NCBI RefSeq assembly: GCF_904848665.1
Contig: NZ_CAJHCQ010000016.1
Location: 62,001 to 126,000 of the forward strand
Origin: Paraburkholderia hiiakae
Lineage (GTDB): Bacteria; Pseudomonadota; Gammaproteobacteria; Burkholderiales; Burkholderiaceae
DNA: 64,000 nucleotides
Direction: 5' to 3'
The notes under the pieces: model-generated
The model's input: the letters and a program-made list of their open reading frames with translations, nothing else
The model's database searches: none
What the model was told of the DNA's origin: nothing
Translations under genes and position numbers: made by a program
Part shown: in pieces, positions 52,805 through 61,264 of the stretch
Layout of the letters: every line of letters starts with the position of its first letter
Position numbering within the stretch: position 1 is the first letter of the stretch

Positions 52805-53713
52805 ATGCGCCGCGAAAGCTACAACGACCTGCTTGCACTGATTGCCGTCGCGCGCGAGCGCAGCTTCACGCGCGCGGCCGCTCAACTTGGCGTATCGCAA
52901 TCGGCCTTGAGCCACACCATTCGCGCACTCGAAACCCGGCTCGGCATGCGACTGCTGACCCGAACCACGCGCAGTGTCGCGCCAACGGAGGCGGGCGAAC
53001 GCCTCATTCGGGTCATCACACCCCGTTTTGAGGAGATCGATTCCGAACTGGCGGCCGTGACGGAGTTTCGGGACAAACCTGCCGGCACGATCCGCATCAC
53101 TGCGACCGATTACGCGACCGAGACGGTCCTGTGGCCCAGGTTATCGCCGGTGTTGCATGCCTGGCCCGATCTCAAGGTGGAGATCATCACTGACTATGGT
53201 CTCTCAGACATCGTGGCCGATCGGTACGACATCGGTGTTCGCCACGGCGATCAGGTAGCGAAGGACATGATCGCGGTCCGCCTCGCGCCCGAAATGCGCA
53301 TGGCAATCGTCGGTGCGCCGCAGTACCTGAAAACGCGTGCGATTCCAAAAAAGCCTCAGGATCTGACCGCGCACAACTGCATCAATCTGCGTTTGCCGAC
53401 GTTGGGCGGCTTTTACGCATGGGAGTTAAAAAAAGGCCGTCGCGAAGTGCAGGTGCGCGTTGACGGACAACTCGCTTTCAACGGGACCTACCCGATGCTG
53501 GCTGCAGCGTTGTCGGGATACGGCCTCGCTTACGTCCCGGCAGACCTCGCCCAGTCTCATGTCGCAGCAGGTCGCCTTGTTACGGTTCTGGATGACTGGT
53601 GCCCCACCTTTCCAGGGCTGCACGCCTGCTATGCGACCCGACGTGAGTTCTCGCGAGCGATGACCGTGATCATCGATGCGATCCGCTACCGTGAAGAAAA
53701 GCCGAGGAGCTGA
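52805..53713 (+). CDS. LysR-family transcriptional regulator
   Basis: A 302-residue LysR protein with the HTH at residues 18-40 (RSFTRAAAQLGVSQSALSHTI), then MRLLTRTTRSVAPTEAGERL. It resembles regulators of short-chain redox genes. It is divergent from the CMD/DUF2255/dehydrogenase cluster across 117 nt and lies upstream of an aldo/keto reductase on the same strand, so it could control either. A short dyad ATGAA-N5-TTCAT overlaps the position just before the start codon (52788-52802). Confidence 0.92.
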   Translation: MRRESYNDLLALIAVARERSFTRAAAQLGVSQSALSHTIRALETRLGMRLLTRTTRSVAPTEAGERLIRVITPRFEEIDSELAAVTEFRDKPAGTIRITATDYATETVLWPRLSPVLHAWPDLKVEIITDYGLSDIVADRYDIGVRHGDQVAKDMIAVRLAPEMRMAIVGAPQYLKTRAIPKKPQDLTAHNCINLRLPTLGGFYAWELKKGRREVQVRVDGQLAFNGTYPMLAAALSGYGLAYVPADLAQSHVAAGRLVTVLDDWCPTFPGLHACYATRREFSRAMTVIIDAIRYREEKPRS

Positions 53714-53736
53714 AATTCAATTCATGAATTCAGCTC
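53707..53736 (+). terminator. Stem-loop overlapping the LysR stop codon
   Basis: GAGCTGAAATTCA and TGAATTCAGCTC (53725-53736) pair with one bulged A; the loop is about 5 nt. It is placed for transcript ending between LysR and the aldo/keto reductase. No T-run follows. Confidence 0.5.
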
Positions 53737-53887
53737 ATGTGGGTTTGCCGTTTTACTGGCTTTATCACTAGATACGATCGACTTATCATCTTCCATGCGG
53801 ACGGCGATTGAAGCGCCGGCTGACGCGCCTTTTCTGGCGTGAATGTGCTGGTTAACCGCGGGCATGGCCTGCATGGAGATGATGAGA

Positions 53888-54901
53888 ATGGATTACCGAT
53901 ATCTGGGGCGCAGCGCCCTCAAGGTTTCGTCCCTCTGCCTGGGTGCAATGATGTTTGGGGGCGAAACGGACGAAGCGACCTCGCGCCGGATTATCGACAA
54001 GGCTTTCGACCAGGGCGTTAATTTTCTCGACACCGCCGATGTCTATCACGCAGGCCGGTCTGAAGAAATCGTTGGTCGCGCCATCGCGGACCGACGCGAC
54101 GACTGGATCGTCGCAACAAAGTTTGGCTACCCCGCATCGGCAACTGCCGGTCCAAACGAACAGGGGCAGTCACGCAAATGGATTTGCCAGACGGTCGACG
54201 CCAGCCTGAAGCGTCTGGGGACCGACTATATCGACGTTCTCTACTTTCACCGCTCCCTTGTTGGCGCGCCGCTCGAAGAAGGGCTTCGTGCCATCGGCGA
54301 CCTCATTCGCCAGGGCAAGGTGCGTTACTTCGGTCTTTCCAACTTCCGCGCCTGGCGTATTGCCGAGATCGTGCGCCTGACCGATCAACTTGGCATGGAT
54401 CGTCCGGTTGCAACCGAACCGGTGTACAACATGGTCGACCGCACGGCCGAGGTCGAACTGATGCCTGCGGCTGGGCACTACGGCATTGGCGTCGTGCCCT
54501 ACAGCCCGCTCGCGCGCGGTGTATTGACCGGCAAATATGCACTCGACAGCGCACCGCCTGCCGACTCCCGTGTTGCGCGCGGCGACAAACGTATCCAGCA
54601 GACTGAGTGGCGTCCGGAATCCCTCGCCATCGCACAGAAAGTCGCGGCGTATGCCGCCGAGCGCGGCACCACCTCGATTGCATTCGCGATCGCATGGGTA
54701 CTCCGGAACAAGCTTGTGAGTTCCGCCATCGCGGGGCCACGCACGCAAGCGCATTGGGACAGTTACATGGACGCGCTGTCGCTGCACTTGGGACCGGAAG
54801 ACGAAAAATTTGTCGACAGTCTGGTTCCTCCGGGCCACGCATCGACGCCTGGTTATACGGATCCGAACTATCCCGTCGAAGGCCGACGCATAGACGATTG
54901 A
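53888..54901 (+). CDS. Aldo/keto reductase
   Basis: A 337-residue NADPH-dependent oxidoreductase of the AKR superfamily (YajO/Tas-like). The catalytic tetrad is visible: Asp in FLDTADVYH, Tyr in the same segment, Lys in VATKFGYP and His in VLYFHRS. Start MDYRYLGRSALKVSSL is at the ATG at 53888; in-frame ATGs just upstream are possible. It reduces aldehydes or ketones, with unknown physiological substrate. It is separated from the upstream LysR by a stem-loop and 174 nt. Confidence 0.92.
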   Translation: MDYRYLGRSALKVSSLCLGAMMFGGETDEATSRRIIDKAFDQGVNFLDTADVYHAGRSEEIVGRAIADRRDDWIVATKFGYPASATAGPNEQGQSRKWICQTVDASLKRLGTDYIDVLYFHRSLVGAPLEEGLRAIGDLIRQGKVRYFGLSNFRAWRIAEIVRLTDQLGMDRPVATEPVYNMVDRTAEVELMPAAGHYGIGVVPYSPLARGVLTGKYALDSAPPADSRVARGDKRIQQTEWRPESLAIAQKVAAYAAERGTTSIAFAIAWVLRNKLVSSAIAGPRTQAHWDSYMDALSLHLGPEDEKFVDSLVPPGHASTPGYTDPNYPVEGRRIDD

Positions 54902-54981
54902 TCGGGCAGCACGTGCATCGCCCTCGCTCAGGAACGTACCCGTATGAGAGTGCAGGATTTGTTCTCGCTAAACCCGGGGCA

Positions 54982-55953
54982 CTAGCGAACGCGGCTGGAC
55001 CGCTTCGAGCGCGACCCAAACTGAACTAGCTCTTTGTCAGCAAGCACGTAGTCGCTGCAGTTGTGGAGACGAGAGAGCGCCAGGTCCAGGAACGCGCGTA
55101 CTCGCTTGGGCTGAGCCGCTCGGCTTCCGTAGTACACGTGCAAGCCGATGTGCGCGCTCATGTGCTTCAGAAGCACGGGCTCCAGCTGTCCCGCCCGGAT
55201 GTGGGGCGCCGCCGAGTAGCTCGCGAGCTGACCCATGACTTGCCCCGCGAGCACGGCTTGCAGCTCCAGTTCCGCGTCGTTCGTCGCGAACGCGGGGGAC
55301 AGATGCCGATGTTCGAGCTTGCCGTCCACGGTCAAGTACCAGGGCGCCACCTTGCCGGTGGCCGAATGCCGGAACACGCTGCAGCGATGCGCGGCCAGCT
55401 CATCGAGTGTCGATGGCGTTCCGTACGCTTTCAGGTAGCTGGGCGCGGCGCACACGATCATCTGGATCGGGAAGAGTTGTCGACCGATGACGCCCTCGCC
55501 GGGCGACGCCCCGATCCGGAAGCCGACATCGACGCGATCCAGCACCCAGTTGCCGATACCGTCATCGAGCTGGACATCCGGCTGGATACCCGGGTGCTCC
55601 CTGCAGAATTCGTCGAGCAGCGGCATGAGGATGGCAGCGAACGACGATTTTGGCCCAACGATCCGCAGTGGCCCCGCAATCTCATCCTTGGACTCTCGCG
55701 CCGAGGCCAGGGCCCTGTCCAGCGCTGCCAGGGCGGGCTGCGTGTGCTCGAGGAACCGTTGGCCTTCCTCGGTAAGGGCGAGACTGCGCGTCGTCCGATG
55801 CAACAGGCGGACTCCAAGATGCTGCTCCAACTGCGCAATGGCCTGACTGGCGGCCTGGGGCGTGACGCCCTGGGCCAGCGCGGCCTGCCGCATGCTGCCG
55901 AGTTCCACGGCTTTGGCAAACGTCGCGATGGCCTTGAAGTCATTGATGGGCAT
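54982..55953 (-). CDS. LysR-family transcriptional regulator
   Basis: A 323-residue LysR protein of the CrgA-like group, starting MPINDFKAIATFAKAVELG at the ATG at 55953. The HTH is at residues 18-40 (GSMRQAALAQGVTPQAASQAI), followed by LLHRTTRSLALTEEGQRFL. It is divergent from a 2,5-diketogluconate-reductase-like aldo/keto reductase, and the shared region contains a perfect 9-bp-arm dyad. Confidence 0.92.
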   Translation of the reverse strand: MPINDFKAIATFAKAVELGSMRQAALAQGVTPQAASQAIAQLEQHLGVRLLHRTTRSLALTEEGQRFLEHTQPALAALDRALASARESKDEIAGPLRIVGPKSSFAAILMPLLDEFCREHPGIQPDVQLDDGIGNWVLDRVDVGFRIGASPGEGVIGRQLFPIQMIVCAAPSYLKAYGTPSTLDELAAHRCSVFRHSATGKVAPWYLTVDGKLEHRHLSPAFATNDAELELQAVLAGQVMGQLASYSAAPHIRAGQLEPVLLKHMSAHIGLHVYYGSRAAQPKRVRAFLDLALSRLHNCSDYVLADKELVQFGSRSKRSSRVR

Positions 55954-56001
55954 GGTGAACTCTTCTGTTGAAGCGCGGACGCAATCGTTGCGCCGACCAT
56001 C

Positions 56002-56026
56002 CAGTATCAACTAAAAATTGATACTG
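56002..56026. promoter_or_regulatory. Candidate LysR operator
   Basis: CAGTATCAA (56002-56010) and TTGATACTG (56018-56026) are perfect 9-bp inverted arms around an AT-only-but-one 7-nt centre. The site lies between a LysR gene and the divergent aldo/keto reductase, typical for a LysR-type binding site. Confidence 0.65.
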
Positions 56027-56161
56027 CTGTAAGACGAAATCGGCTATTCACTTGAAACTGAGGCGCATAGAGTTACGGACTTCGGGCGATTGCCCTTGTC
56101 ATCTATGCGGTGTGTCAGTAGACCTCATGCCGCCATCCATTCTCATCACCAAGGATTGACC

Positions 56162-57013
56162 ATGCATGACGTGACCCTGAACAATGGAATCAAGATGCCG
56201 ATCGTCGGGTATGGCGTATTCCAGATCGTCGACGCGGCAGAATGCGAACGCTGCGTCGTGGACGCGGTGCAGGCGGGCTATCGCCTGATCGACACGGCTG
56301 CGTCATACAAGAACGAGGAGGCCGTCGGACGAGGCCTCAAACGTTGCGGAGTACCGCGTGACCAGCTTTTCGTCACCAGCAAGCTGTGGGTCGAGGATGC
56401 TGGTTATGAACGCGCTCGCGTGGCCATTGACAAATCGCTGAAGCGACTCGATCTGGATTACCTCGACCTGTTCCTGATTCATCAGCCGTTCTCGGACGTC
56501 CATGGGGCATGGCGAGCGATGGAGGAGGCGCATCGCGCTGGCAAGCTGCGTGCGATCGGAGTGAGCAACTTTCACACGGATCGCCTCATGGACATCACGG
56601 CGTTCAACGAAGTGACGCCAGCCGTCAATCAGATCGAAGTCAATCCTTTCCACCAGCAGGCTGAAAGCGTCGAATTCATGCGTGAGCTTGGCGTGCAGCC
56701 GGAGGCTTGGGCGCCATTTGCCGAAGGACGGAACAACCTGTTTCAGAATGAGCATCTGGTGGCCATTGCTCAGCGCTATGGCAAAACCGTAGGGCAGATC
56801 GTGCTGCGATGGCTGGTTCAACGCGGCATTGTCGCTCTCGCGAAGTCCGTGCGTAAGGAGCGCATGGTGGAAAACCTGGCTGTCTTCGACTTCGAACTTT
56901 CCGAGGCAGACATGCAGGCCGTCGCAATGCTGGAAACAGGTAAAAGCAGCTTCTTCTCGCATCGCGATCCAGCGATCGTGAAGTGGATGAGTGAACGAAA
57001 ACTCGGCTTGTGA
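56162..57013 (+). CDS. Aldo/keto reductase, 2,5-diketogluconate reductase type
   Basis: A 283-residue AKR. MHDVTLNNGIKMPIVGYGVF begins at the ATG at 56162 behind AAGGATTGACC. The tetrad is Asp/Tyr in LIDTAASYKNEEAVG, Lys in FVTSKLWVEDAGY and His in LFLIHQPF; the phosphate-binding VALAKSVRKERM is near the end. Members reduce methylglyoxal, diketogluconate or other carbonyls. The divergent LysR with its dyad is the likely regulator. Confidence 0.92.
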   Translation: MHDVTLNNGIKMPIVGYGVFQIVDAAECERCVVDAVQAGYRLIDTAASYKNEEAVGRGLKRCGVPRDQLFVTSKLWVEDAGYERARVAIDKSLKRLDLDYLDLFLIHQPFSDVHGAWRAMEEAHRAGKLRAIGVSNFHTDRLMDITAFNEVTPAVNQIEVNPFHQQAESVEFMRELGVQPEAWAPFAEGRNNLFQNEHLVAIAQRYGKTVGQIVLRWLVQRGIVALAKSVRKERMVENLAVFDFELSEADMQAVAMLETGKSSFFSHRDPAIVKWMSERKLGL

Positions 57014-57059
57014 CACGCAATCGGCGTAACCGCCCGACAAGTCGGGCAGGTCGCCTTAG

Positions 57060-57089
57060 GGGCCTGCTTGGGCCTACTTGGGCCTTCCG
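57060..57089 (+). repeat. 10-bp tandem repeat upstream of riboswitch 1
   Basis: GGGCCTGCTT, GGGCCTACTT and GGGCCTTCCG follow each other without spacing. The period is one helical turn, and the array ends 5 nt before the proposed -35 box. It may bind a regulator or may be chance GC-rich repetition. Confidence 0.45.
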
Positions 57090-57094
57090 GGGGC

Positions 57095-57123
57095 TTGTAG
57101 CGTTGCTGTCAGGAGCGTAGAGT
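57095..57123 (+). promoter_or_regulatory. Weak sigma70-like promoter for riboswitch 1
   Basis: TTGTAG (57095-57100) and TAGAGT (57118-57123) are spaced by 17 nt. The start would fall at about 57130, exactly at the aptamer. Box quality is modest. Confidence 0.4.
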
Positions 57124-57130
57124 TCCCACA

Positions 57131-57178
57131 GGAGATGGCATTCTCCTGAAACCGCCCCGATGGGCTAATGATGCCTAC
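57131..57178 (+). promoter_or_regulatory. Fluoride riboswitch (crcB motif), copy 1
   Basis: The RNA has all conserved parts of the fluoride aptamer. GGAGATGGCATTCTCC (57131-57146) has 5' GGAG able to form the pseudoknot with CTCC. TGGCAT pairs with ATGCC (57171-57175) as the first stem. AACCGCC and GCCC-CGAT-GGGC form the second stem, and GGCTAATGATGCCTAC closes the core. The conserved CTGATG is CTAATG here, one change from consensus. A competing hairpin (TGCCT/AGGCA with CCTG-N4-CAGG inside, ending near 57194) uses the 3' strand of the first stem. It precedes the MutS-like genes by 165 nt. Confidence 0.88.
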
Positions 57179-57343
57179 AGGCCTGGGAACAGGCACTGTT
57201 GGTGCATGCGGTTTCTTCGCTGGCCCCACTTGTGTCTGTGCCGTCAAGACGGCGACTCCCGGTTCACATCGTCACGGCCCAACCTTCGTTTGGGCTCGGG
57301 CTTCGTTGCGCTCTGTTAAAGGCGCAGCGACGAGAGGTTGAAA

Positions 57344-58879
57344 ATGGGATTTCACAGCATCCTGTTCGAGACGCACGAAGACGGGCCGCCTCCTGGCGAG
57401 GTGCACGAACCTGAGTTTTTTAGCGACCTGAATCTTGACCAGATTGAGCGAGAGGTTACACAAGGGTACGACGAGTACAACCTGACGCCATTCTTTCGCG
57501 CAGCGCTCAATCGTGAGGGTGCTATACGGTACCGGCACGACGTTATGCGCGACATAGGGAGCTACGAGGTTTCCCGGTGTATCCAAGCCTTCGCGCAGTC
57601 AATGCGCAGGATGCGCACAGCTCTGGCACAAGCAGAAAAGCTTTACTATCCGAGACAAAAGCAGTGGTGGTTCCTCGAGGCGGCTTCCCGGTATTGCGAT
57701 GCGCTTGAGACGTTGGACGTAACGCTACGTGATGCTCATCCCAGGTCGACAGGCTTATGCGAGTTCAGCGCATGGCTTGCAGAGTATCTTGGCAGTGAGC
57801 TATTCACTGAAATCAGGCGAGACGTGGCGGACTTGCATACCGCGCTGGAAGCCGTTAGATACGCGATCCACATTCACGGTAGTGCGGTGACCGTGTTGAA
57901 CTACGGCGGTGAGAGCGACTACAGCTCATATGTCCTCGGCATATTCGAGCGATTCAAGCAGGGCGATGTAAAAGACCACAGCGTTGAGGTCAAAGAATGG
58001 CCGGAAATGAATCACGTCGAGGCCCAGATACTGGACTACGTTGCAGAACTCCAGCCTCAACCGTTTGCGATGCTCGCCAGCTTCCAGATGAATCACGCTG
58101 CCTTTCTTGACACCACCGTAGCTTCATTCGACCGTGAGGTCCAGTTTTACACCGCGTACGACGCCTACATTCAGATCTGCCGGGAGCAGGGCCTTCCATT
58201 CTGCTTCCCCCTGGTTTCATCTTCCAGCAAGGCCGAGCGTTGTGACGATACGTTCGATCTCGCGCTTGCACATAAGCTGTGTGCAGACACACTTCCTGTC
58301 GTGCGCAACGACTTCCGGCTAGAACGAGCTGAACGCATCATCGTTCTCTCTGGCCCCAACAACGGCGGCAAGACTACCTTCGCGAGAACGTTCGGACAAC
58401 TTCACTATCTCGCCCGCCTCGGCTGTCCGGTGCCTGGCAGCCAGGCAAGCCTGTATCTCTGCGACCAGCTTTTTGCACATTTTGAGCGAGAAGAAAATAC
58501 GAAGGACATGCGCGGCAAGCTGCAGGACGATCTCACCCGGATGCACAACATCCTGGCTAGAGCCACACCACGCAGCGTCATCGTGATGAATGAGATTTTT
58601 AGCTCCACGACGCTTGCCGATGCGCAGTTTCTGTGCCGTGAAATCATCAGCCAGATTATGGAGCGTGACGCACTCTGTGTTTGCGTAACCTTTATCGAAG
58701 AGCTGGCCCGGCTCGGCGCGCAGACTGTGAGCATGGTCAGTGAAATTTGCCCCTCGAAGCCGGCGGAGCGAACGTTCCGTATCCGCCGAAAGCCCGCCGA
58801 TGGACGCGCATACGCCATCTCTGTGGCCGAGCAGTACGGGCTAACCTATGAACGTCTGAAGGAGCGCCTTGCATCATGA
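57344..58879 (+). CDS. MutS-like ATPase, first of a pair
   Basis: A 511-residue protein starting at the ATG at 57344 behind GAGAGG. The C-terminal 190 residues are a MutS domain V-type ATPase: Walker A GPNNGGKTTF (337-346), a long KLQDDLTRMHNIL signature-like segment, and a Walker B where IVMNEIF has Asn416 instead of Asp before Glu417. The N-terminal part is helical, like the MutS lever/core, but there is no mismatch-binding domain, and the protein is far shorter than MutS (about 850). It overlaps the second gene by ATGA. The preceding riboswitch implies induction by fluoride. Function is unknown; mismatch repair is unlikely. Confidence 0.85.
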   Translation: MGFHSILFETHEDGPPPGEVHEPEFFSDLNLDQIEREVTQGYDEYNLTPFFRAALNREGAIRYRHDVMRDIGSYEVSRCIQAFAQSMRRMRTALAQAEKLYYPRQKQWWFLEAASRYCDALETLDVTLRDAHPRSTGLCEFSAWLAEYLGSELFTEIRRDVADLHTALEAVRYAIHIHGSAVTVLNYGGESDYSSYVLGIFERFKQGDVKDHSVEVKEWPEMNHVEAQILDYVAELQPQPFAMLASFQMNHAAFLDTTVASFDREVQFYTAYDAYIQICREQGLPFCFPLVSSSSKAERCDDTFDLALAHKLCADTLPVVRNDFRLERAERIIVLSGPNNGGKTTFARTFGQLHYLARLGCPVPGSQASLYLCDQLFAHFEREENTKDMRGKLQDDLTRMHNILARATPRSVIVMNEIFSSTTLADAQFLCREIISQIMERDALCVCVTFIEELARLGAQTVSMVSEICPSKPAERTFRIRRKPADGRAYAISVAEQYGLTYERLKERLAS

Positions 58880-60414
58880 AAGCCTGGTTGCTCTATGCGG
58901 AACGCGATTTCGACTGGCATCGCAATGAACAATGGAACGAGCGGACGCTGACGCAGGACCTCGAACTAACAATCATTTATGGTTCGATGGGCGCGGGCGA
59001 CGATTTCCTCGAGGGCGTGGCAAAGAAGGTAGTGCCATTCAGTCTGAATGAGCTCGACGACATTCTTTATCGACAGGCCGTCCTCAAGGATTGCCTCGGC
59101 CACGAGGCGACGATACGGCGCCTGTATGAGATTGCAGTGGACGCACAAGAGACCGAGCGCAAGAGCTTCTACTGGGGACTCACGGCTTCGGCGACCAGTG
59201 TCTTGCATTCGGCCCGAGACCTCGTGCAGGCGTATCTCGTCACGCTGGAGAAATTGCGCCAGCTCGCGGATGACGACGCGTCGTCATTCGAGTCACCCGG
59301 ATTCAGACGGTTCTTCGCGATGGTGCGCGACGAGTTGCCGGACGAGTATTTTGCGACGGTGAAGCATTGCCTGAAGGATCTCAGGTTAAACGGTGGCGTG
59401 CTGATTAGTGCGCAGCCAGGTCGCGGCAATAAAGGCACCCACTACGTTCTGCGCAAGCCGCACGAGCCAGACCCAAATCTGATTCACCGTCTACTTGCAA
59501 GGCGGCCACACTCGCGCACGTTCCGCATTGCCGAGCGAGATGAGAACGGTGCCCGTGCAGTCTCCGAACTTGAGGCACGTGGTATCAACCATGTTGCGAA
59601 CGCGCTTGCTCAGTCGGCTGACCACATAAAAAGCTTCTTCGCGATGCTGCGCGCGGAGCTTGGCCTCTATCTGGGTTTCATAAATCTACGAAATAGTCTG
59701 GTAAAACGGGGTTTGCCCGTTTGTTTTCCTTTGCCTTTTCCGATTGAGCAGCGAAGGCAAAAATTCTCGGAGTTGTACGACGTTAGCCTCGCGCTACGTA
59801 TGGATCGCGCACCGGTCGGAAACGACGCAGACGCGAACGGGAAGGAGGCTATCGTCGTGACAGGTGCGAACCAGGGCGGGAAGTCTACTTTTCTGCGTAG
59901 TATTGGAATCGCGCAGGTGCTGCTTCAGGCGGGTGGCGTCGTCGGCGCCTCGGCGTTTGAAGCGAACGTCGCGACTGGAATCATCACGCACTACAAGCGA
60001 GAGGAAGACGTCACGATGAAAGGCGGAAAGTTTGACGAGGAGCTGAGTCGCATGAGCGAAATTATCGACCATATCCGGCCACACGCGTTCCTTCTTTCAA
60101 ATGAGTCGTTTGCGTCGACCAACGAACGTGAGGGCTCGGAGGTCGGCAGAGTGATTATCGACGCTCTGCTTGAGGCGCACGTAAAGGTATGCCTTGTCAC
60201 GCATCTGTTCACGTTGGCGAAAGGTCTCTCGAATGATTGTGCGTTTCCAATACTCTTTCTACGGGCCGAACGCCGGGAAGGTGGCGAGCGCACCTTCCGC
60301 CTGACTCATGGAGAGCCGCTGCAGACGAGCTTCGGTCAAGATTTGTACCGCGGCATATTCAGCGAAGACATAGAGGAGTCTGGCGGCGCTGGGCGTTTAA
60401 CGGTGCCGTCTTAA
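58876..60414 (+). CDS. MutS-like ATPase, second of a pair
   Basis: A 512-residue paralogue of the preceding protein, translationally coupled through an ATGA overlap. Walker A is GANQGGKSTF (330-339); the Walker B-like LLSNESFAST again has Asn409 before Glu410. Both proteins share a P-x-CFPL motif and a YDVSLA/FDLALA segment before the ATPase. Two tightly coupled paralogues suggest a heterodimer, as MutS-family ATPases dimerise through domain V. A weak stem GTGTCA/TGACAC with TTTTT follows after about 55 nt. Role unknown. Confidence 0.85.
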   Translation: MKAWLLYAERDFDWHRNEQWNERTLTQDLELTIIYGSMGAGDDFLEGVAKKVVPFSLNELDDILYRQAVLKDCLGHEATIRRLYEIAVDAQETERKSFYWGLTASATSVLHSARDLVQAYLVTLEKLRQLADDDASSFESPGFRRFFAMVRDELPDEYFATVKHCLKDLRLNGGVLISAQPGRGNKGTHYVLRKPHEPDPNLIHRLLARRPHSRTFRIAERDENGARAVSELEARGINHVANALAQSADHIKSFFAMLRAELGLYLGFINLRNSLVKRGLPVCFPLPFPIEQRRQKFSELYDVSLALRMDRAPVGNDADANGKEAIVVTGANQGGKSTFLRSIGIAQVLLQAGGVVGASAFEANVATGIITHYKREEDVTMKGGKFDEELSRMSEIIDHIRPHAFLLSNESFASTNEREGSEVGRVIIDALLEAHVKVCLVTHLFTLAKGLSNDCAFPILFLRAERREGGERTFRLTHGEPLQTSFGQDLYRGIFSEDIEESGGAGRLTVPS

Positions 60415-60618
60415 TGCAGACACGTTCCAGTGTCATGGGTTGGGACGTCGTAGCCGTTGCCCTGGCGTTCTGACACCGAGATTTTTCGCCAAGGAAGTCT
60501 GGTTTCGCATGCAAGCAACCATGTTTTTGCGCACCCCGGAGAGCCAAGGTAACGGCGCTTTGTCTCTTCTCGGACACTGAGCCAAACACGATCATCTAGT
60601 CGATGACAGGAGGCATTC

Positions 60619-60948
60619 ATGCGAGGCAGTCAACTGACCATATATGCGGCCAATCAGAGCCATCGCGTCCGGCACCTGTCGGTTGTGGACTGGATACTTG
60701 AGGAAGCCAAACACGCTGGCATTCAAGGCGCAACGGTCATCGAGATAGCGGAAGGCGTCGATGCGAAGGGCAAATATCATGCGGTTCGTTTCTTCGAGCT
60801 TGCGGAACAGTCGGTTGCCGTCACACTTATTGCCGAAGATGCCCGGATTGACGACCTGCTTGAAAAGCTCAACGTGGGCGCCGCCTGCCTCTTTTATACG
60901 CGTGCGCGAATCGAATATGACACGCTTGGAACGAATGGAGCGAGCTGA
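60619..60948 (+). CDS. DUF190 protein, copy 1
   Basis: A 109-residue protein with a strong ribosome-binding site (AGGAGG) before the ATG. DUF190 is recognisable from QLTIYAANQSHRVRHLSVVD, WILEEAKHAGIQGATVIE and ACLFYTRARIEY. The fold is a small PII-like ferredoxin-type domain. In many bacteria DUF190 genes lie beside or are fused to crcB fluoride-channel genes, which fits the riboswitch upstream. It may be a regulatory partner of a transporter, but none is visible here. Confidence 0.88.
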   Translation: MRGSQLTIYAANQSHRVRHLSVVDWILEEAKHAGIQGATVIEIAEGVDAKGKYHAVRFFELAEQSVAVTLIAEDARIDDLLEKLNVGAACLFYTRARIEYDTLGTNGAS

Positions 60949-61052
60949 TGGACTTTAGTCGGCCAGATCTAGTTTTTCTTCGAGAACTAAAAACGTTGGA
61001 GCCTCGTAAATGGGTGCGGTTCGAGGGATGTGCCGACGTTGATGTTGAGTAG
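60948..61052 (+). CDS. Possible 34-residue ORF between the DUF190 genes
   Basis: An ATG overlapping the stop of the first DUF190 gene (TGATG) opens a 34-codon frame, MDFSRPDLVFLRELKTLEPR and so on, ending in TAG. The sequence is protein-like rather than low-complexity, and the overlap allows coupled translation. It could be a genuine small protein, a truncated remnant or chance. Confidence 0.3.
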   Translation: MDFSRPDLVFLRELKTLEPRKWVRFEGCADVDVE

Positions 61053-61264
61053 GACGCCATCAAAAGTGCTGCTGCGGCGTTTCGGGGTGTGCACCCAAGC
61101 TAAGAAGGACATGTCACGTGCGGGTGCTGCGGCGCAACATATGTGGGCGGTTGAATGATGCACTAGAATTAACTGAAGGCTCTTCGGTGGCTCGCCGGCC
61201 ACCGGGTCTTTCTACAGGCCGCGGCATCCGCTCAGCGGCCGGATGCGCAGCGGTGGAGGAAAAC
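60949..61264 (+). other. Gap between the two DUF190 genes
   Basis: Apart from the possible 34-codon ORF, this 316-nt stretch shows no recognisable gene. Its length and the ATG-overlapping frame suggest that a further gene once lay here. No third riboswitch core is present. Confidence 0.4.

Larger units (their letters stand above)
57014..57343 (+). other. Leader region of the MutS-like/DUF190 module
   Basis: This 330-nt gap holds, in order, a GCCCGAC/GTCGGGC dyad that may end the reductase transcript (57032-57047), a 10-bp tandem repeat, a weak promoter, the first fluoride-riboswitch-like RNA (57131-57178), and a 165-nt leader. Near 57278-57300 the leader has a GGCCCAA/TTTGGGCT hairpin, and just before the ribosome-binding site a CGTTGCGC/GCGCAGCG hairpin. 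Either could take part in gene control. Confidence 0.6.

Noticed and set aside
60415..60618. Third riboswitch before the first DUF190 gene
   Set aside because: No GGAGATGG core or CTGATG-ATGCC partner is present; only a weak GTGTCA/TGACAC stem was seen.
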